From NCBI GenBank assembly GCA_963576735.1, contig OY755187.1:8308001-8372000 (forward strand): a DNA stretch of 64,000 nt, in the 5' to 3' direction. This DNA comes from Bedellia somnulentella (taxonomy: Eukaryota; Arthropoda; Insecta; Lepidoptera; Bedelliidae). Of the stretch, positions 50,263-60,198 are shown in pieces (position 1 is the first letter of the stretch; each line of letters opens with the position of its first letter). The notes below the pieces were generated by a model. It was given only the letters and a program-made list of their open reading frames with translations. It did no database searches and was not told the DNA's origin. Made by a program: the position numbers and the translations under genes.

Positions 50263-51339
50263 CTATGGTCTATTTGTTCTTTTACTCAATCCACATACTT
50301 CCGTCGCACATTCAACCATTGACGATTTGAGCACATCCCATACTTCTTCTATTTCCAATTCATCCTTCATCTCCACGCAACTTAGCCTATCGTCCAATTT
50401 CTTCATATATTCATCTCTAATATTTTCATCCTCTTCCAATTTCTCCACTTTTATTCTCGCAAATTCAGTTGTCGACACTTTGGCCCTGTGACGCCAACGC
50501 GTGCACAGTCCCCTTAATCGTGATATCACTAGAAAGTGGTCTGTGCCAACGTTAATGCCCCTATGGACTCTGGTGTCAACAACTTTTGCTTTTAGCCTTT
50601 CATCCACTATCACAAAATCTATCATACTTCTCTCGCTTCCTCTCTGTCTAGTATACATATGGATATCTTTGTGTTCAAACAACGTGTTCGTAACACAAAG
50701 ATTCCTCTCCAAACATACATCAATCACTTTCTCACCATTCTCGTTCACTCTTTTATCACCAAACTTTACTAAAACTCTTTCAAAACCGTTGCGTGACACA
50801 CCAACCCAACCATTAAAATCTCCTAACATAACAATTTTCTCATTTTCATCACACCCATTCGCAACATCGTCTAACAGATTCCAAAACTCCTCCCTCTCGG
50901 ATAGTGATCTGGACATGTCCGGAGCATAAACGCAAATTATGCGCATCCGGACAAGCCCTACCTTCACCTTTATCCATAGGAGCCTTGGACTCACACACGC
51001 ATAATCTTTCATACACTTAGCCATCCTTTCAGATATCAGAAGTCCCACGCCTTGGCAAGCTCTGTCACTCTCGGCAACTCCCGACCAGATAGCTGTAAAT
51101 GGGCCAAGTTGTGAAACCTCTTTTTCCTTGCGCTTCGTTTCATTTACACACAGAAAATCTAGTTTTCTTTCTTCCATAATCAAACATACTTCATCTAATT
51201 TTTCATGCATCCCTCCACACACATTCATCGTACTAAAGCGGGTCTCTTTAGCCCACTTTTCGCCCCGTGAGGAACCACGGCGTGATGAGTGGCGAGCCAC
51301 ATCGCCGCCACCGCGTTTAATTGTAGTTTCTAAACACAT
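50263..51339 (-). CDS. RTE endonuclease domain (N-terminal part of the ORF)
   Basis: 358 codons. Apurinic-like endonuclease motifs: FLCVNETKR, VMLGDFNGWVG, SMIDFVIVDERL and GTDHFLV, in the usual order for the enzyme that nicks the target for reverse transcription. The frame ends at a stop created by the duplication TGGTCTA-TGGTCTA at 50259-50272; the downstream frame carries the reverse transcriptase. Confidence 0.9.
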   Translation of the reverse strand: MCLETTIKRGGGDVARHSSRRGSSRGEKWAKETRFSTMNVCGGMHEKLDEVCLIMEERKLDFLCVNETKRKEKEVSQLGPFTAIWSGVAESDRACQGVGLLISERMAKCMKDYACVSPRLLWIKVKVGLVRMRIICVYAPDMSRSLSEREEFWNLLDDVANGCDENEKIVMLGDFNGWVGVSRNGFERVLVKFGDKRVNENGEKVIDVCLERNLCVTNTLFEHKDIHMYTRQRGSERSMIDFVIVDERLKAKVVDTRVHRGINVGTDHFLVISRLRGLCTRWRHRAKVSTTEFARIKVEKLEEDENIRDEYMKKLDDRLSCVEMKDELEIEEVWDVLKSSMVECATEVCGLSKRTNRP

Positions 51340-51585
51340 TCGGTTCCCACGTTAAGCAAGGGAAATATACTGTCCGCCTAGCCAGAGCCCCGCTTGACTA
51401 GGTAAGGTTATTTAGTACCCGGAGTTCACCAGGCTCCGGGACGGCGGCACGCTAACGACCAGGCTCACCCCTGGCCACGCATCCCTCGGCACGGCAGACC
51501 TTGGATTGGTGTAGGGGCGAAGATGAAAAAAGCCCTTTTCCCTTAGTCGACTTCTACGACACCCACGGGAAGAGATGGGGTAGTG

Positions 51586-52068
51586 CTATTCTATGCCGAC
51601 ACTACACAGCAACTTTATATTATTTTTGTGTATAATATATTCTTTACTGTTTTTAATTACTTTTACGTTTGGTGACATATCCTGAACTACTTTATAAGGG
51701 CCTTCAAAAAGATTATCTAATTTGTTTCCTACATAGTTTTTAATTAATATTAACTGACCTTTCTTATACAAAATTGGATTTGTTTTATTATCTAAAATAC
51801 ATTTTCGTCGACATTTGCTTTCCATAAGATTGTTGCGTGCATCCAGTTGTGCTTTTTGAATTCTATACTTAAACTCTAAAGGGTAGTCATCATAGCTATA
51901 CAATGGTTCTAAATGATGAGATAGGTTACTCGGTATATTACACGGTTTTCCAAACATTAACTCATAAGGAGTGTATTTTGTCTCAGAGTGTACTGTGTTA
52001 TTAAAAGAAAAACACCAATATGGTAACCAATCGCTCCAATTTGAATTATTTTTACACTGAATTCTGAG
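51586..52068 (-). pseudogene. gypsy integrase C-terminal part
   Basis: After the SINE the integrase continues: NWSDWLPYWCFSFNNTVHSE, TKYTPYELMFGK and LDNLFEGPYKVV. The last codons (after NNIKLL) read into the RTE 5' end at 51610, so the gypsy stop codon has been displaced. Confidence 0.82.
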
Positions 52069-52207
52069 TACACTGTCCATGCAAAACGTGGGTACTCTGA
52101 ACACCGGGTGACAAAGTCACGTGATGTTCAGAAGTATTAGTACCTCTGCCAACCCCTTCGGGGATATTCGGCGTGAACGTTTATGTTTATGTTATGTTTA
52201 TGTTTAT
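52069..52207 (+). mobile_element. 5'-truncated tRNA-SINE (family B) inside gypsy integrase
   Basis: Flanked by GAATTCTGAG on both sides (52059-52068, 52208-52217). Carries only the SINE 3' part: GTACTCTGAACACC, the CCAACCCCTTCGGGG hairpin, GGCGTGAACG and a TTTATG repeat tail. Confidence 0.93.
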
Positions 52208-52217
52208 GAATTCTGAG

Positions 52218-53286
52218 ATATGCTCCTAAAGACTTGTGTGTATTTTCTAACCCACCAATAGTTTCGTGGTGATAAGCGGTTGAATTTATTTTTTTAATAT
52301 TAAGTAACTTACAAATATCCGACATAACACTACATATAAACTCAGTTCCCTGATCTGTCAAAATTTCCTGTGGTATTCCGAATCTTAAAATAAAATTGTC
52401 TACGAATGACCTAGCAACTGTTACCGAGTCTTTAGTAACGCAACGGGTATGCCTCTACGTACTTCGTTAGATGACACTGTATTGTTAAAATGTACCTAAA
52501 ATTATTATTATCTATCTCTAGCGGTCCCATAATATCTAAACTAATCCTACCTAAAGACGAACCCGGAGTGTCAGTAATTACCATTGGTTCCCTAATCGAA
52601 TTATTACTATGTTTTTGAAACTGACATTGTTTACACTTGGCTACGTAATTCATTACGTCACGACTGATACCTGGCCAAAAATAATATTTTTTAATATTAT
52701 TTAACATTCTATTCACACCAGCATGTCCACTGGTGGGCAAAATATGAAAATCATTCAAAATTATTTTCTTTTCATCGTTGCTACTTACTCGTATTACATC
52801 TTTAGTTATTATGAAATTTAAGGATTCAATGTTTTCCCTTTTTATCGTTCTAACGAGATTTTTTATATGCAACTGGTTGTGTCTACTTTTTATAATAAGC
52901 AACTCTTTGATGCGCATTTTCTTACATAATTCATCTAAATCCCTCGCTAGCACCTCTACGGTAGAAAACGATCGGGTGTTTAGATATATCGCACATTGCG
53001 ACGGCACGTATGCACAATGTTTACAAAGTGATAAAGTATATTCATTCTTATACTGTTTTATATCATATTCAAAATGTGTAGAAAATATTAATTGATTAAT
53101 ATTATTTGGCTCTTTTAGTACTTCTACCGCCAAAGGTTGATCAGGCCTGGACGCGGATGAAGTGCTGCGCGAGCACGATTGGTCACTATTTGTGAGTTTC
53201 CTAGTTTGAGCTCGAGTCAAAACAGAAATATTTGCTTCAGAGAGATCTTTAAGATCTTCGCTTGTCATCCGAAGTCGACTCAACGC
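52218..53286 (-). pseudogene. gypsy RNase H end and integrase N-terminal/core
   Basis: Resumes at ALSRLRMTSEDLKDLS after the hAT element, then the integrase zinc finger (HILPTSGHAGVNRML...CKQCQFQK), first catalytic Asp in SLDIMGPLE, then in another frame LTDQGTEF (second Asp) and GGLENTHKSLGA (Glu). A frameshift near 52432 separates the two parts. Confidence 0.85.
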
Positions 53287-53609
53287 GTCTGCAGTAGCCG
53301 TGTGTAGGTCCGGCTCGGTGGATTCAAATGATTCGAATCCCTGCGTGAGCCTGATTGGCCTAACCGGCCCCACTCTTTCTTATCAGGTGCAGGTTCGCTT
53401 AACCGGGCCGCTCCGCACCGGCTCGGTTTTATTGTTTTCGAACAACAGGCTCAGGCATCAGGTTCAGGATCGGTTCGATTATTACCGTTACATTTGCTTT
53501 GCTTGCTGAATGTGAGAGCGAGACAAGAATGTAATACAATTTGAACTAGGGAGACAGAGACGAAAAGAGAGTTGTCCTTTTTTGTTCTTTGTTTGCCAAT
53601 TTTGTTTAA

Positions 53610-55459
53610 CCCAGATAAGCCTACCGTCCTACATATAGGTCGGTCAACAAAATATTTCTTTTCAAACTACCCACTGCATTGAAAATATAAATTAAGACTG
53701 ATTTGAAGTAAACATATTGTGTGCTTTCCGATAAAAATACTAAAATAATAGATTTCTACTAATTTTTAGAAGATATTTGAGTGAAAATTGTGAAATAAAG
53801 TAACTTCCAGATATGTCTCATCACAGGTATGTAAAATTTGAGATTTTTGTTTTACTAATATGTTTTTCTTTGCCTTTTTCTATTGTTTGTATGTCTTGCT
53901 TTATAGTTAAAAAGTAATGATTGATAACATAATGATAGCGATTGAGATATTACGTCATTATTAGGAGTGACCTATATGTAGGACAGTAGGATAATACCGG
54001 TATTTCTCTTTACAGACCGTTAGCAGCGCATGAAATTATAAATGCTTTGAAGAATTTGAGCGATGATGAAGAGGATACCAGGGAAAGAACAATATGTATT
54101 TTGCCACCTCCTGTTGATCCTGATTGTCCTACCGATGAAGATTCGGGGGAAGAGGATAACGTGACTTTGAATAATTTGCCACGAAATATATTGCTTCAAC
54201 CTTCAGAAGTTTCAATACAAGGCGCGGATGCAGTAAGTGACACTGATGAAGAACCTGCTCCAGGTCCATCTAAACGAAAACGTACGTTCGCTTGGAAAAA
54301 ACAGGACTTAGAAAAGTCTCCCGTTCAGTGGCCTGTATTTCAGGGTGCTTTTCAGAATAAGCGTCCTATCGAGTGGTTTGAAAATTTTATAAAAGCTGAC
54401 GTGATACCTTTATCGGTAACCGAAAGCAACAAATATTAAAAAAAATTTGCTGGGAGATATTACCGCTGAAGACATGAAGTGCTTTATTGGTATATCACTA
54501 GTAAGTGGGTATTCGTGCCTCCCTAGGAGAAGAATGTATTGGGAAAACTCCCCTGATTCAAAAAGTTGGTCAGTTCTGCTATGTCAAGAGATAGATTTGA
54601 CTTCATATTTCGCCACCTACATGTTAACGATAATCTAGATTTGCATTTTTAGTATTGCATCGAATGCCGTTGGAATAAACCCTATGATTGGAAAAGAAAA
54701 ACATTGTCATACAAGAACCGCAGCTGGTCTCAGTATATAATAAACATATGGGGGGGTGTGGATCGGTCTGACGAAAATATATCACATTATCGAATCGGCA
54801 TAAGAGGTAAGAAATGGTACATGCCATTACTGGCTCATATGATTGACCTTGCGGAACATAATGCTTGGCAATTGTAGAAGCAAAACCAAGGAAAACTTGA
54901 TCACCTAAGCTTTTGAAGAAGAGTAGCCACAGCTCTGATAGAATCAAACCGTAAGGTTGGAAAAAGAGGCCTAAGTCGACCTTCTCAACATGAACATGCC
55001 GATAGTCGAAAAGATCAAATAAATCATTTGGTTATTCCTCAATCAAAACAGACACGCTGCCGTGAATGTCACAAAAAATGTTTGACTCGCTGCAAAAAAT
55101 GTGATATTGGATTATGCGTCAAATGCTTTGAATCCTATCACACTTAATTATTTTTGATATTCCTTACACCTAACTTACAATCGTGAGTGTACAAACCTCA
55201 CGCTATTATGAAAATAAACCGTTTGTATGGTCGTTTTTTTTCTAATTAAACTTATTGATACCAGCCTTGTCTTCATTTTCTCAAAAAATATTTACTGCCT
55301 ATTATCCTACTGTCCTATATTTAGGACGGTCATTTTCCTGAAAATCGTTCAGGCATTTATTTTTTTTATATTTTTTACATGATATTTAGGGTCTTTTTAT
55401 CCAAATAATACTAAAGTTTACAATGTTTTTTGAAAAATATAGTTTCAGGCTTATCTGGG
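53610..55459 (+). mobile_element. piggyBac transposon (1,850 bp)
   Basis: TTAA at 53606-53609 and 55460-55463; inverted ends CCCAGATAAGCCT / AGGCTTATCTGGG; subterminal inverted block GTCCTACATATAGG / CCTATATTTAGGAC. It carries a decayed transposase gene. It lies inside the hAT element. Confidence 0.94.
53813..55147 (+). pseudogene. piggyBac transposase, intron-containing, decayed
   Basis: A 14 bp first coding exon (ATGTCTCATCACAG, 53813-53826) is followed by GTATGT...TTTACAG and a second exon from 54016, giving MSHHR then PLAAHEIINALKNLS and an acidic N-terminus. The frame breaks at 54439 in an A run and again near 54640, where the catalytic region is deleted. The end keeps WGGVDRSDENISHY and a Cys-rich finger CRECHKKC...CKKCDIGLCVKC characteristic of piggyBac transposases. 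Confidence 0.85.
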
Positions 55460-55900
55460 TTAATAGATTTATCAATATTTTCATAAATAATGGTGTTTAT
55501 AGTGATATTATAAATATGATAGTGTTTTATGTTGTGTCACTTTCTGATTTGCATATATTTATGTGTAGATATTGTTATAAGATGTTGTTAAGATGTTTCT
55601 AAATATATATTTTTTTTTTACATATGGATATTTGTATGTTAGCGAACCTAGCCTGTATACAAACAGAATCATTATACATATGAGTAAATTGATTTTTACA
55701 TGTATGTCAACAGCAATCGTTACGTTCCGCGAAGTAAGCGTGGTATTTTTTGGTTGTTTGATTCAGTTCCGAATTTCTTAACCGAGCCGGATTCGATAAG
55801 CGGTCCGGCCCGGTTAAGAGGATTCAGTACCGGAACTGAGCCTGAACCTGGTGATTCGAATCCCCTCGCGGAGCTGGATCTACCCAAGCCTAGTCTGCAG

Positions 55901-57656
55901 CTGCGTTGCTTCGACCCGGTACATGCTCAACCTCAAAGTCATACTCCTCTAAGTATAATCTAAACTTCATTAACCTACTTGAAGGATCCTTAATACTAAA
56001 TAAATTAATCAAAGGTTTGTGGTCGGTTTTGATAAGAAATTTTCGGCCATATAAATACGGTCTAAAATGCCTAACCGCCCACACTATACCTAACAATTCT
56101 AAATCTATGATAGGATAGCGTGTTTCGGCTATTTTCAGATTCCTACTAGCATAAGCTACTACATGACCATTCCCATTCGATAATACAGCACCTAACCCCA
56201 TTTTTGATGCATCCGTGTGTAATACAAAGCGGTTTGAGGGAGAAAAATCGGGGTACTGTAATACTGGTGGGTTAATTAATGCGAACTTTAAAGTTTCAAA
56301 AGCATTTTGGCATTCATTTGACCATACAAAAGGTACATTACTTTTACATAAATAATTTAATGGGTAAGCAATTTTTGCAAAGTTCGGTATGAACCGACGA
56401 TAGTAGTTGGCAAATGCAACGAAGCGTTTTACTTCGCCGACATCTGTCGGTGTTGGATAATTTCGTAATGTCACATATTTTTCCGGATCAGGCAAAATGC
56501 CTTTCGACGTAATTTTGTGACCTAAATAAACAATTTCAGTGCGCAGAAACTCGCACTTTAATGGGTTTAATTTAAGATTAACTTTTCGTAATCTTTCAAA
56601 TATTGTAACTAAATTATTATTATGGTGCTCAATGGATTTTCCTATCACTATACAATCATCTAAGTATATAAAACACTTATTATAATTGAGCCCAGACATG
56701 GCTACAGTCATTAATCGAGAAAACACACTAGGGCTGGTTTTCAAACCCATCGGGCAACGCTTCATACGGTACATTTTATCCGTAGTAAAAGCGGTGTAGT
56801 TGCGCGATTCGGGATCTAAAGATACTTGATACATTTTATCTAATTGAAACGCCGTGTATTTTCTAGAATTTTCTTCTAAATTCAGTTGAAAATAACTCTG
56901 ACTGAGGTCCAATTTTGAAAAATAAATACTGCCCGAAAGAGAATCTAAAATGTCAGTAATGTTTGGCAGGGGAAACTTGTCATCTTTTATCCTATTATTT
57001 AATTGCCGATAGTCTACTACAAGTCTCCATTTTCTTTCATTCGTTCTATCACATTTTTTAGGTACTAACAAAACGGGGCTGGACCACTCCGATGAATTTG
57101 TTTCCTCAATTATATCGTTTCGTAACATTTCATCAATTTGTTTTTGTACCTCACCTCTGAGGGCAAATGGAGTCCGGTAAGGCTTACTATATACTGGCGT
57201 AACGTTATCTTGAACGGCTATCTTATGTTGCATTAAGTTTGTGACCGTCAACTTGTCACCTGGTAAGTGAAAAATATCAGCATATTTTGCACAGATTCTT
57301 TCTATGTTGAGTTGATCTATGTCACAGAAGTTTGACAGATTTAATAATTCAAATAATGTCTTCACTCTGTCTACGCTTATTCTATTTTCATTTAAACTAC
57401 ATATATCAAAATGATTTAAGCTATAAAGACCTATATCATAAAAGTCTATGAAAAGTTCCTCATTAGTAGTATTTAATATACGTACAGGGATTCTACCATA
57501 TTCTGGTTTCGCAATCATCCCTGCGACATAAACACCTTTTTCTAATTCTTTTGACAATATAACACAGTCCTCAGACAGTGTCGTCGGAATATATCGTATG
57601 ACCTCACACCGAGCTGGGATTAAATGTCGATACGTAGTATTTTTATCATTTATCAT
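55901..57656 (-). CDS. gypsy reverse transcriptase and RNase H
   Basis: Open for about 585 codons. Motifs: RNDIIEETNSSEWSSPVLLV, KWRLVVDYRQLN, FSKLDLSQSYFQL, GLKTSPSVFSRLM, FIYLDDCIV (catalytic) and RNase H TDASKMGLGAVL to VEHVPGRSN. A segment near 56762-56890 is present twice in diverged form (YTAFQLDKMYQ and YTAFTTDKMYR), which is not normal for the family. The frame stops in the hAT element at 55890. Confidence 0.9.
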
Positions 57657-57731
57657 TAAACTAACTTTCTCGTTGCCCTGATGTAACTCTAAAGTATCAT
57701 TTGAATAATTAATAATGGCTTTATATTTTTT

Positions 57732-58187
57732 TTAAAAGTTTTCTCCTAAAATACCACAAGTACTACATGTCATATTCTTAAATACGTAGAATGTTTCCTT
57801 TAAATATATTCCGTCATATTCTAAATTTAACCTTACATATCCTACCGATTCTAATTTTCCACTAACTCCCTTAATAACGATACGATCGCGTACCATCAGT
57901 TTCAAAAGATCGGGTTTATTACGCAACCATTCATATTTTAACACGCATAAACTGGCTCCACTATCTACTAATAAATTTAAATTGAATTTTTGAACATAAA
58001 AACTAACCGTACTACTATTATTAAAATTCAAAACATGATTATCGGACTCATTAGTCACGAAAAAACTGGTTTTCTTGTTCTCTGCCAGGTTCATTTGAGA
58101 AATGTCGTAAAGGTTGATAATTACGTTTGCGAATAAAGCCCCGTGAGCGAAATGAATTTGTGCGCGCGTTAGCGTACGTTGAACCAC
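57732..58187 (-). CDS. gypsy protease region
   Basis: Contains the aspartic protease motif LLVDSGASLCVL. It overlaps the gag frame by about 135 bp in another frame, consistent with gag-pro frameshifting near an A run at about 58070. It ends in a T/A homopolymer at 57726-57740, where an indel seems to separate it from the reverse transcriptase frame. Confidence 0.8.
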   Translation of the reverse strand: MVQRTLTRAQIHFAHGALFANVIINLYDISQMNLAENKKTSFFVTNESDNHVLNFNNSSTVSFYVQKFNLNLLVDSGASLCVLKYEWLRNKPDLLKLMVRDRIVIKGVSGKLESVGYVRLNLEYDGIYLKETFYVFKNMTCSTCGILGENF

Positions 58188-58614
58188 GCGCTGCTGAAGC
58201 TAAATGCTGACGCGCATTTACTTGTTCTATTTCACTGGTGTGATACCTATGTTGTCTCGCTGGCTGTCTACCCTTTGAAGCGTTATTAAATGGCTTATTA
58301 TAATATGTCTGATCCCTATAATGCATAACAGAGTTATCCTGCACGGACAACGACTGCTCATCAATAGCGCATCTGATCGCTTCGGGGAGGGTACTAAACG
58401 AGCGTGATGCTACTATCGTACTGAGCCTGCGGTCACTCAAACCATCAGAAAATCTCTTAATAGCTATGTTTTCATTTAAAGGCCGTAAAATATCATACTT
58501 CTGCTCGTCTCCGTCAGCTTGGGCGAGCGTAAGGTTAACAAATAAATCTTCCAGATTAGAACCGAAAGATTCTACTGAACGGTGACCTTGTTTAGCACTA
58601 AATAACTGTGACTG
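58051..58614 (-). pseudogene. gypsy gag C-terminal part
   Basis: Continues gag after the MITE (QSQLFSAKQGHRSVESFGSN to REQENQFFRD). Contains FSDGLSDRRLSTIVASRSF and a basic Arg/Gln-rich tail with no zinc knuckle visible. Confidence 0.78.
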
Positions 58615-58617
58615 TAT

Positions 58618-58889
58618 GGGCCAGCGCTGACTGCCGGCATGGCATGGCATGGCATGGCAAAGGATTTCGGTACAGATACAGCATTTTTAATCTTATTGCC
58701 ATGCATATAGAATTCATTTTGACACAACGATGCCGAGGGAGGCCGCGGTAGGACAGAACGTCGGCATCGTTGTGTCAAAATGAAGTAAAATGAATTCTAT
58801 ACTCATGGTAATAAGATTAAAAATGCTATATCTGTACCGAAATCCTTTGCCATGTCATGCCATGCCATGCCGGCGGTCAGCGCTGGCCC
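58618..58889. mobile_element. Foldback MITE (272 bp) inside gypsy gag
   Basis: Nearly perfect inverted arms of about 125 bp starting GGGCCAGCGCTGAC; flanked by TAT (58615-58617, 58890-58892). Includes CATGG repeats near both ends and a short central loop (GAGGGAGGCCGCGG). Removing it restores the gag frame. Could be Harbinger-like by its 3 bp duplication. Confidence 0.88.
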
Positions 58890-58892
58890 TAT

Positions 58893-59471
58893 AGCTACTG
58901 CCGATTTCTTTTGTAAAAGATTTTTTTTCATATCTATGAGTAAATCGCTGACATTAGAATAGGTCGATTTAAGTCGTAGCTTAGCACCAGGAGACAATCT
59001 CGTTTTTAAAACAAAATTAATAAGTAGTTGCCTAGAACTTTCCGAAATCAAACTGGCGTACAACTCTATTCCATCGATTAACGCTTTCGTGAGATTTTCA
59101 TCATCAGTCATTGATGGTAAAAGGACAATTACCGTCTTAATGTCAAAATTATTACTAGACATCGTGACGGATTTATTTATATTCTCAACCTTGTCTTTTT
59201 CTCTAAACAAACTACAAATGTAACTATAAATTGTTCTTATCTCATTAATTAATAACCTATTCACTACTTCAACTTCTTCGTCGCATATCTCAGATTTATC
59301 TACTTCTAAAACTATTTGAGACAAAATACCCTCTAATTGGGTGTACAATACATTAGCTTCTTGTAACTTTTGTAACCCTAAGTTTTTTTTTCGCCCTTCT
59401 GGTCCTAATTTAACTAAATATTCATTCAAATATTTTAAACTATCGCGTAAAGTAGTTAAGTTACTTGCCAT
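58893..59471 (-). CDS. gypsy gag N-terminal part
   Basis: Starts at ATG 59471 (MASNLTTLRDSLKYLNEYLV) and is open to the MITE at 58889. Alpha-helical, Leu/Lys-rich composition (LLINEIRTIYSYICSLFREK) typical of gypsy capsid proteins. No conserved motif beyond that. Confidence 0.78.
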
Positions 59472-59711
59472 AACAAAAAAAAGATGTAGTAATAATCAAA
59501 ATGAATGAAATTGTTATAGTTTACCGTATAAGAAAAAACATATTCACGCCTTGTCAGCAGACAGTTTCATGCAACAATTGGTTCCGTACACGAGCTCCCA
59601 GCGCCCTTCGTATGATCGATTGACCCCGTACTTATGCTCCCGGCACCCGGCGCGGACGTCCAAAACAATGTTATGCGATCGTTGAAATGTCCGGTCTAGA
59701 AACTGCATTGG

Positions 59712-59924
59712 CTATAGCAGCTCTGTTGAGTTCTTTTCGAATGGTTTTTTTACACTTTTTTTGCATTTCTTCACTACGTAAACCATGATGGCGGTGACAA
59801 AACCAATAAACAGTACAATATTCAATATTTCAGTAGCGCTCAAATTGCCTGTCTTCTGCGTCGCACTAGCGTCACTTGCAGTTTGTGCAATAATTGTTTC
59901 TTTTTTTGAATATGATTTTCCCAT
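59712..59924 (-). CDS. Small membrane-protein ORF upstream of gypsy gag
   Basis: 70 codons between the 5' LTR and gag. Begins MGKSYSKKE, which fits the N-myristoylation pattern (Gly2, Ser6, basic residues after), then a hydrophobic segment ATEILNIVLFIGFVTAIMVY and a Lys-rich cytosolic-type tail VVKKCKKSVKK. It has no stop and starts and ends cleanly. The function is unknown; whether it is expressed is not shown by sequence. Confidence 0.6.
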   Translation of the reverse strand: MGKSYSKKETIIAQTASDASATQKTGNLSATEILNIVLFIGFVTAIMVYVVKKCKKSVKKPFEKNSTELL

Positions 59925-60013
59925 TGTTGCTCCAGCCGTAAATTAATTGATATATGAATATTATGTTCACTTTTCCTCAGCACTAACCTACAGTGCTACT
60001 GGCAGGGTCGCCA

Positions 60014-60198
60014 TGTAATATGTTGTGTGTTGTGGTCGTGAAGATAGGAGGTTATTTTATTAAAAGATCTTCATTGCACTATGTCCGTATATTGAATGAA
60101 TATAAAATACAATAAACGCTTACATTTTAACTTACACAACTAAGCACTTTACTTATTGCTACACATGTTTTACTTATTTGCAATATCGGCATATTACA
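60014..60198 (-). repeat. gypsy 5' LTR (185 bp)
   Basis: The minus strand reads TGTAATATGCCGATATTGC to CATATTACA, i.e. it has 9 bp inverted ends. Followed by TGGCGACCCTGCCAG, a common gypsy start after the LTR. Contains a TATTTTATATTC TATA-like stretch. Confidence 0.85.

Larger units (their letters stand above)
48200..51610 (-). mobile_element. Full-length RTE-clade non-LTR retrotransposon (3.4 kb)
   Basis: Target duplication AACTTTGTATTAT (48187-48199) versus AACTTTATATTAT (51611-51623), 12 of 13 matching. The 5' end (minus strand) begins GCTGTGTAGTGTCGGCATAG and the 3' end is GCGTGAGAATATGTATGTAT. Encodes an apurinic endonuclease and a reverse transcriptase. It is inserted just after the gypsy integrase. 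A 7 bp tandem duplication breaks the ORF. Confidence 0.94.
53295..55892 (-). mobile_element. hAT-like non-autonomous element carrying a piggyBac
   Basis: Flanked by the 8 bp duplication GTCTGCAG (53287-53294, 55893-55900). Ends TAGCCGTGTGTAGGTCCG and (minus strand) TAGGCTTGGGTAGATCC are related inverted ends. Subterminal CCGGCTCGGTT and TTAACCGGGCCG blocks are inverted. No transposase: about 740 bp without the piggyBac. Removing it and one duplication copy restores the gypsy frame. Confidence 0.85.
47850..60198 (-). mobile_element. Ty3/gypsy LTR retrotransposon, heavily nested
   Basis: Minus-strand element with 5' LTR 60014-60198, small upstream ORF, gag, protease, reverse transcriptase, RNase H and integrase, and a truncated 3' LTR 47850-47980. 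A polypurine-like AAAAGGGGGGGGTGAG lies about 22 bases before the 3' LTR. Insertions inside it: RTE, tRNA-SINE, hAT with piggyBac, and a foldback MITE. Removing these leaves a standard gypsy of about 5.9 kb. The 5' flank CTCAGCGCC and left flank are the two halves of LINE ORF1. Confidence 0.87.

Noticed and set aside
48381..50491. Several plus-strand ORFs of 67-142 codons
   Set aside because: Antisense shadows of the minus-strand RTE coding region.
52778..53095. 105-codon plus-strand ORF
   Set aside because: Antisense of the gypsy integrase.
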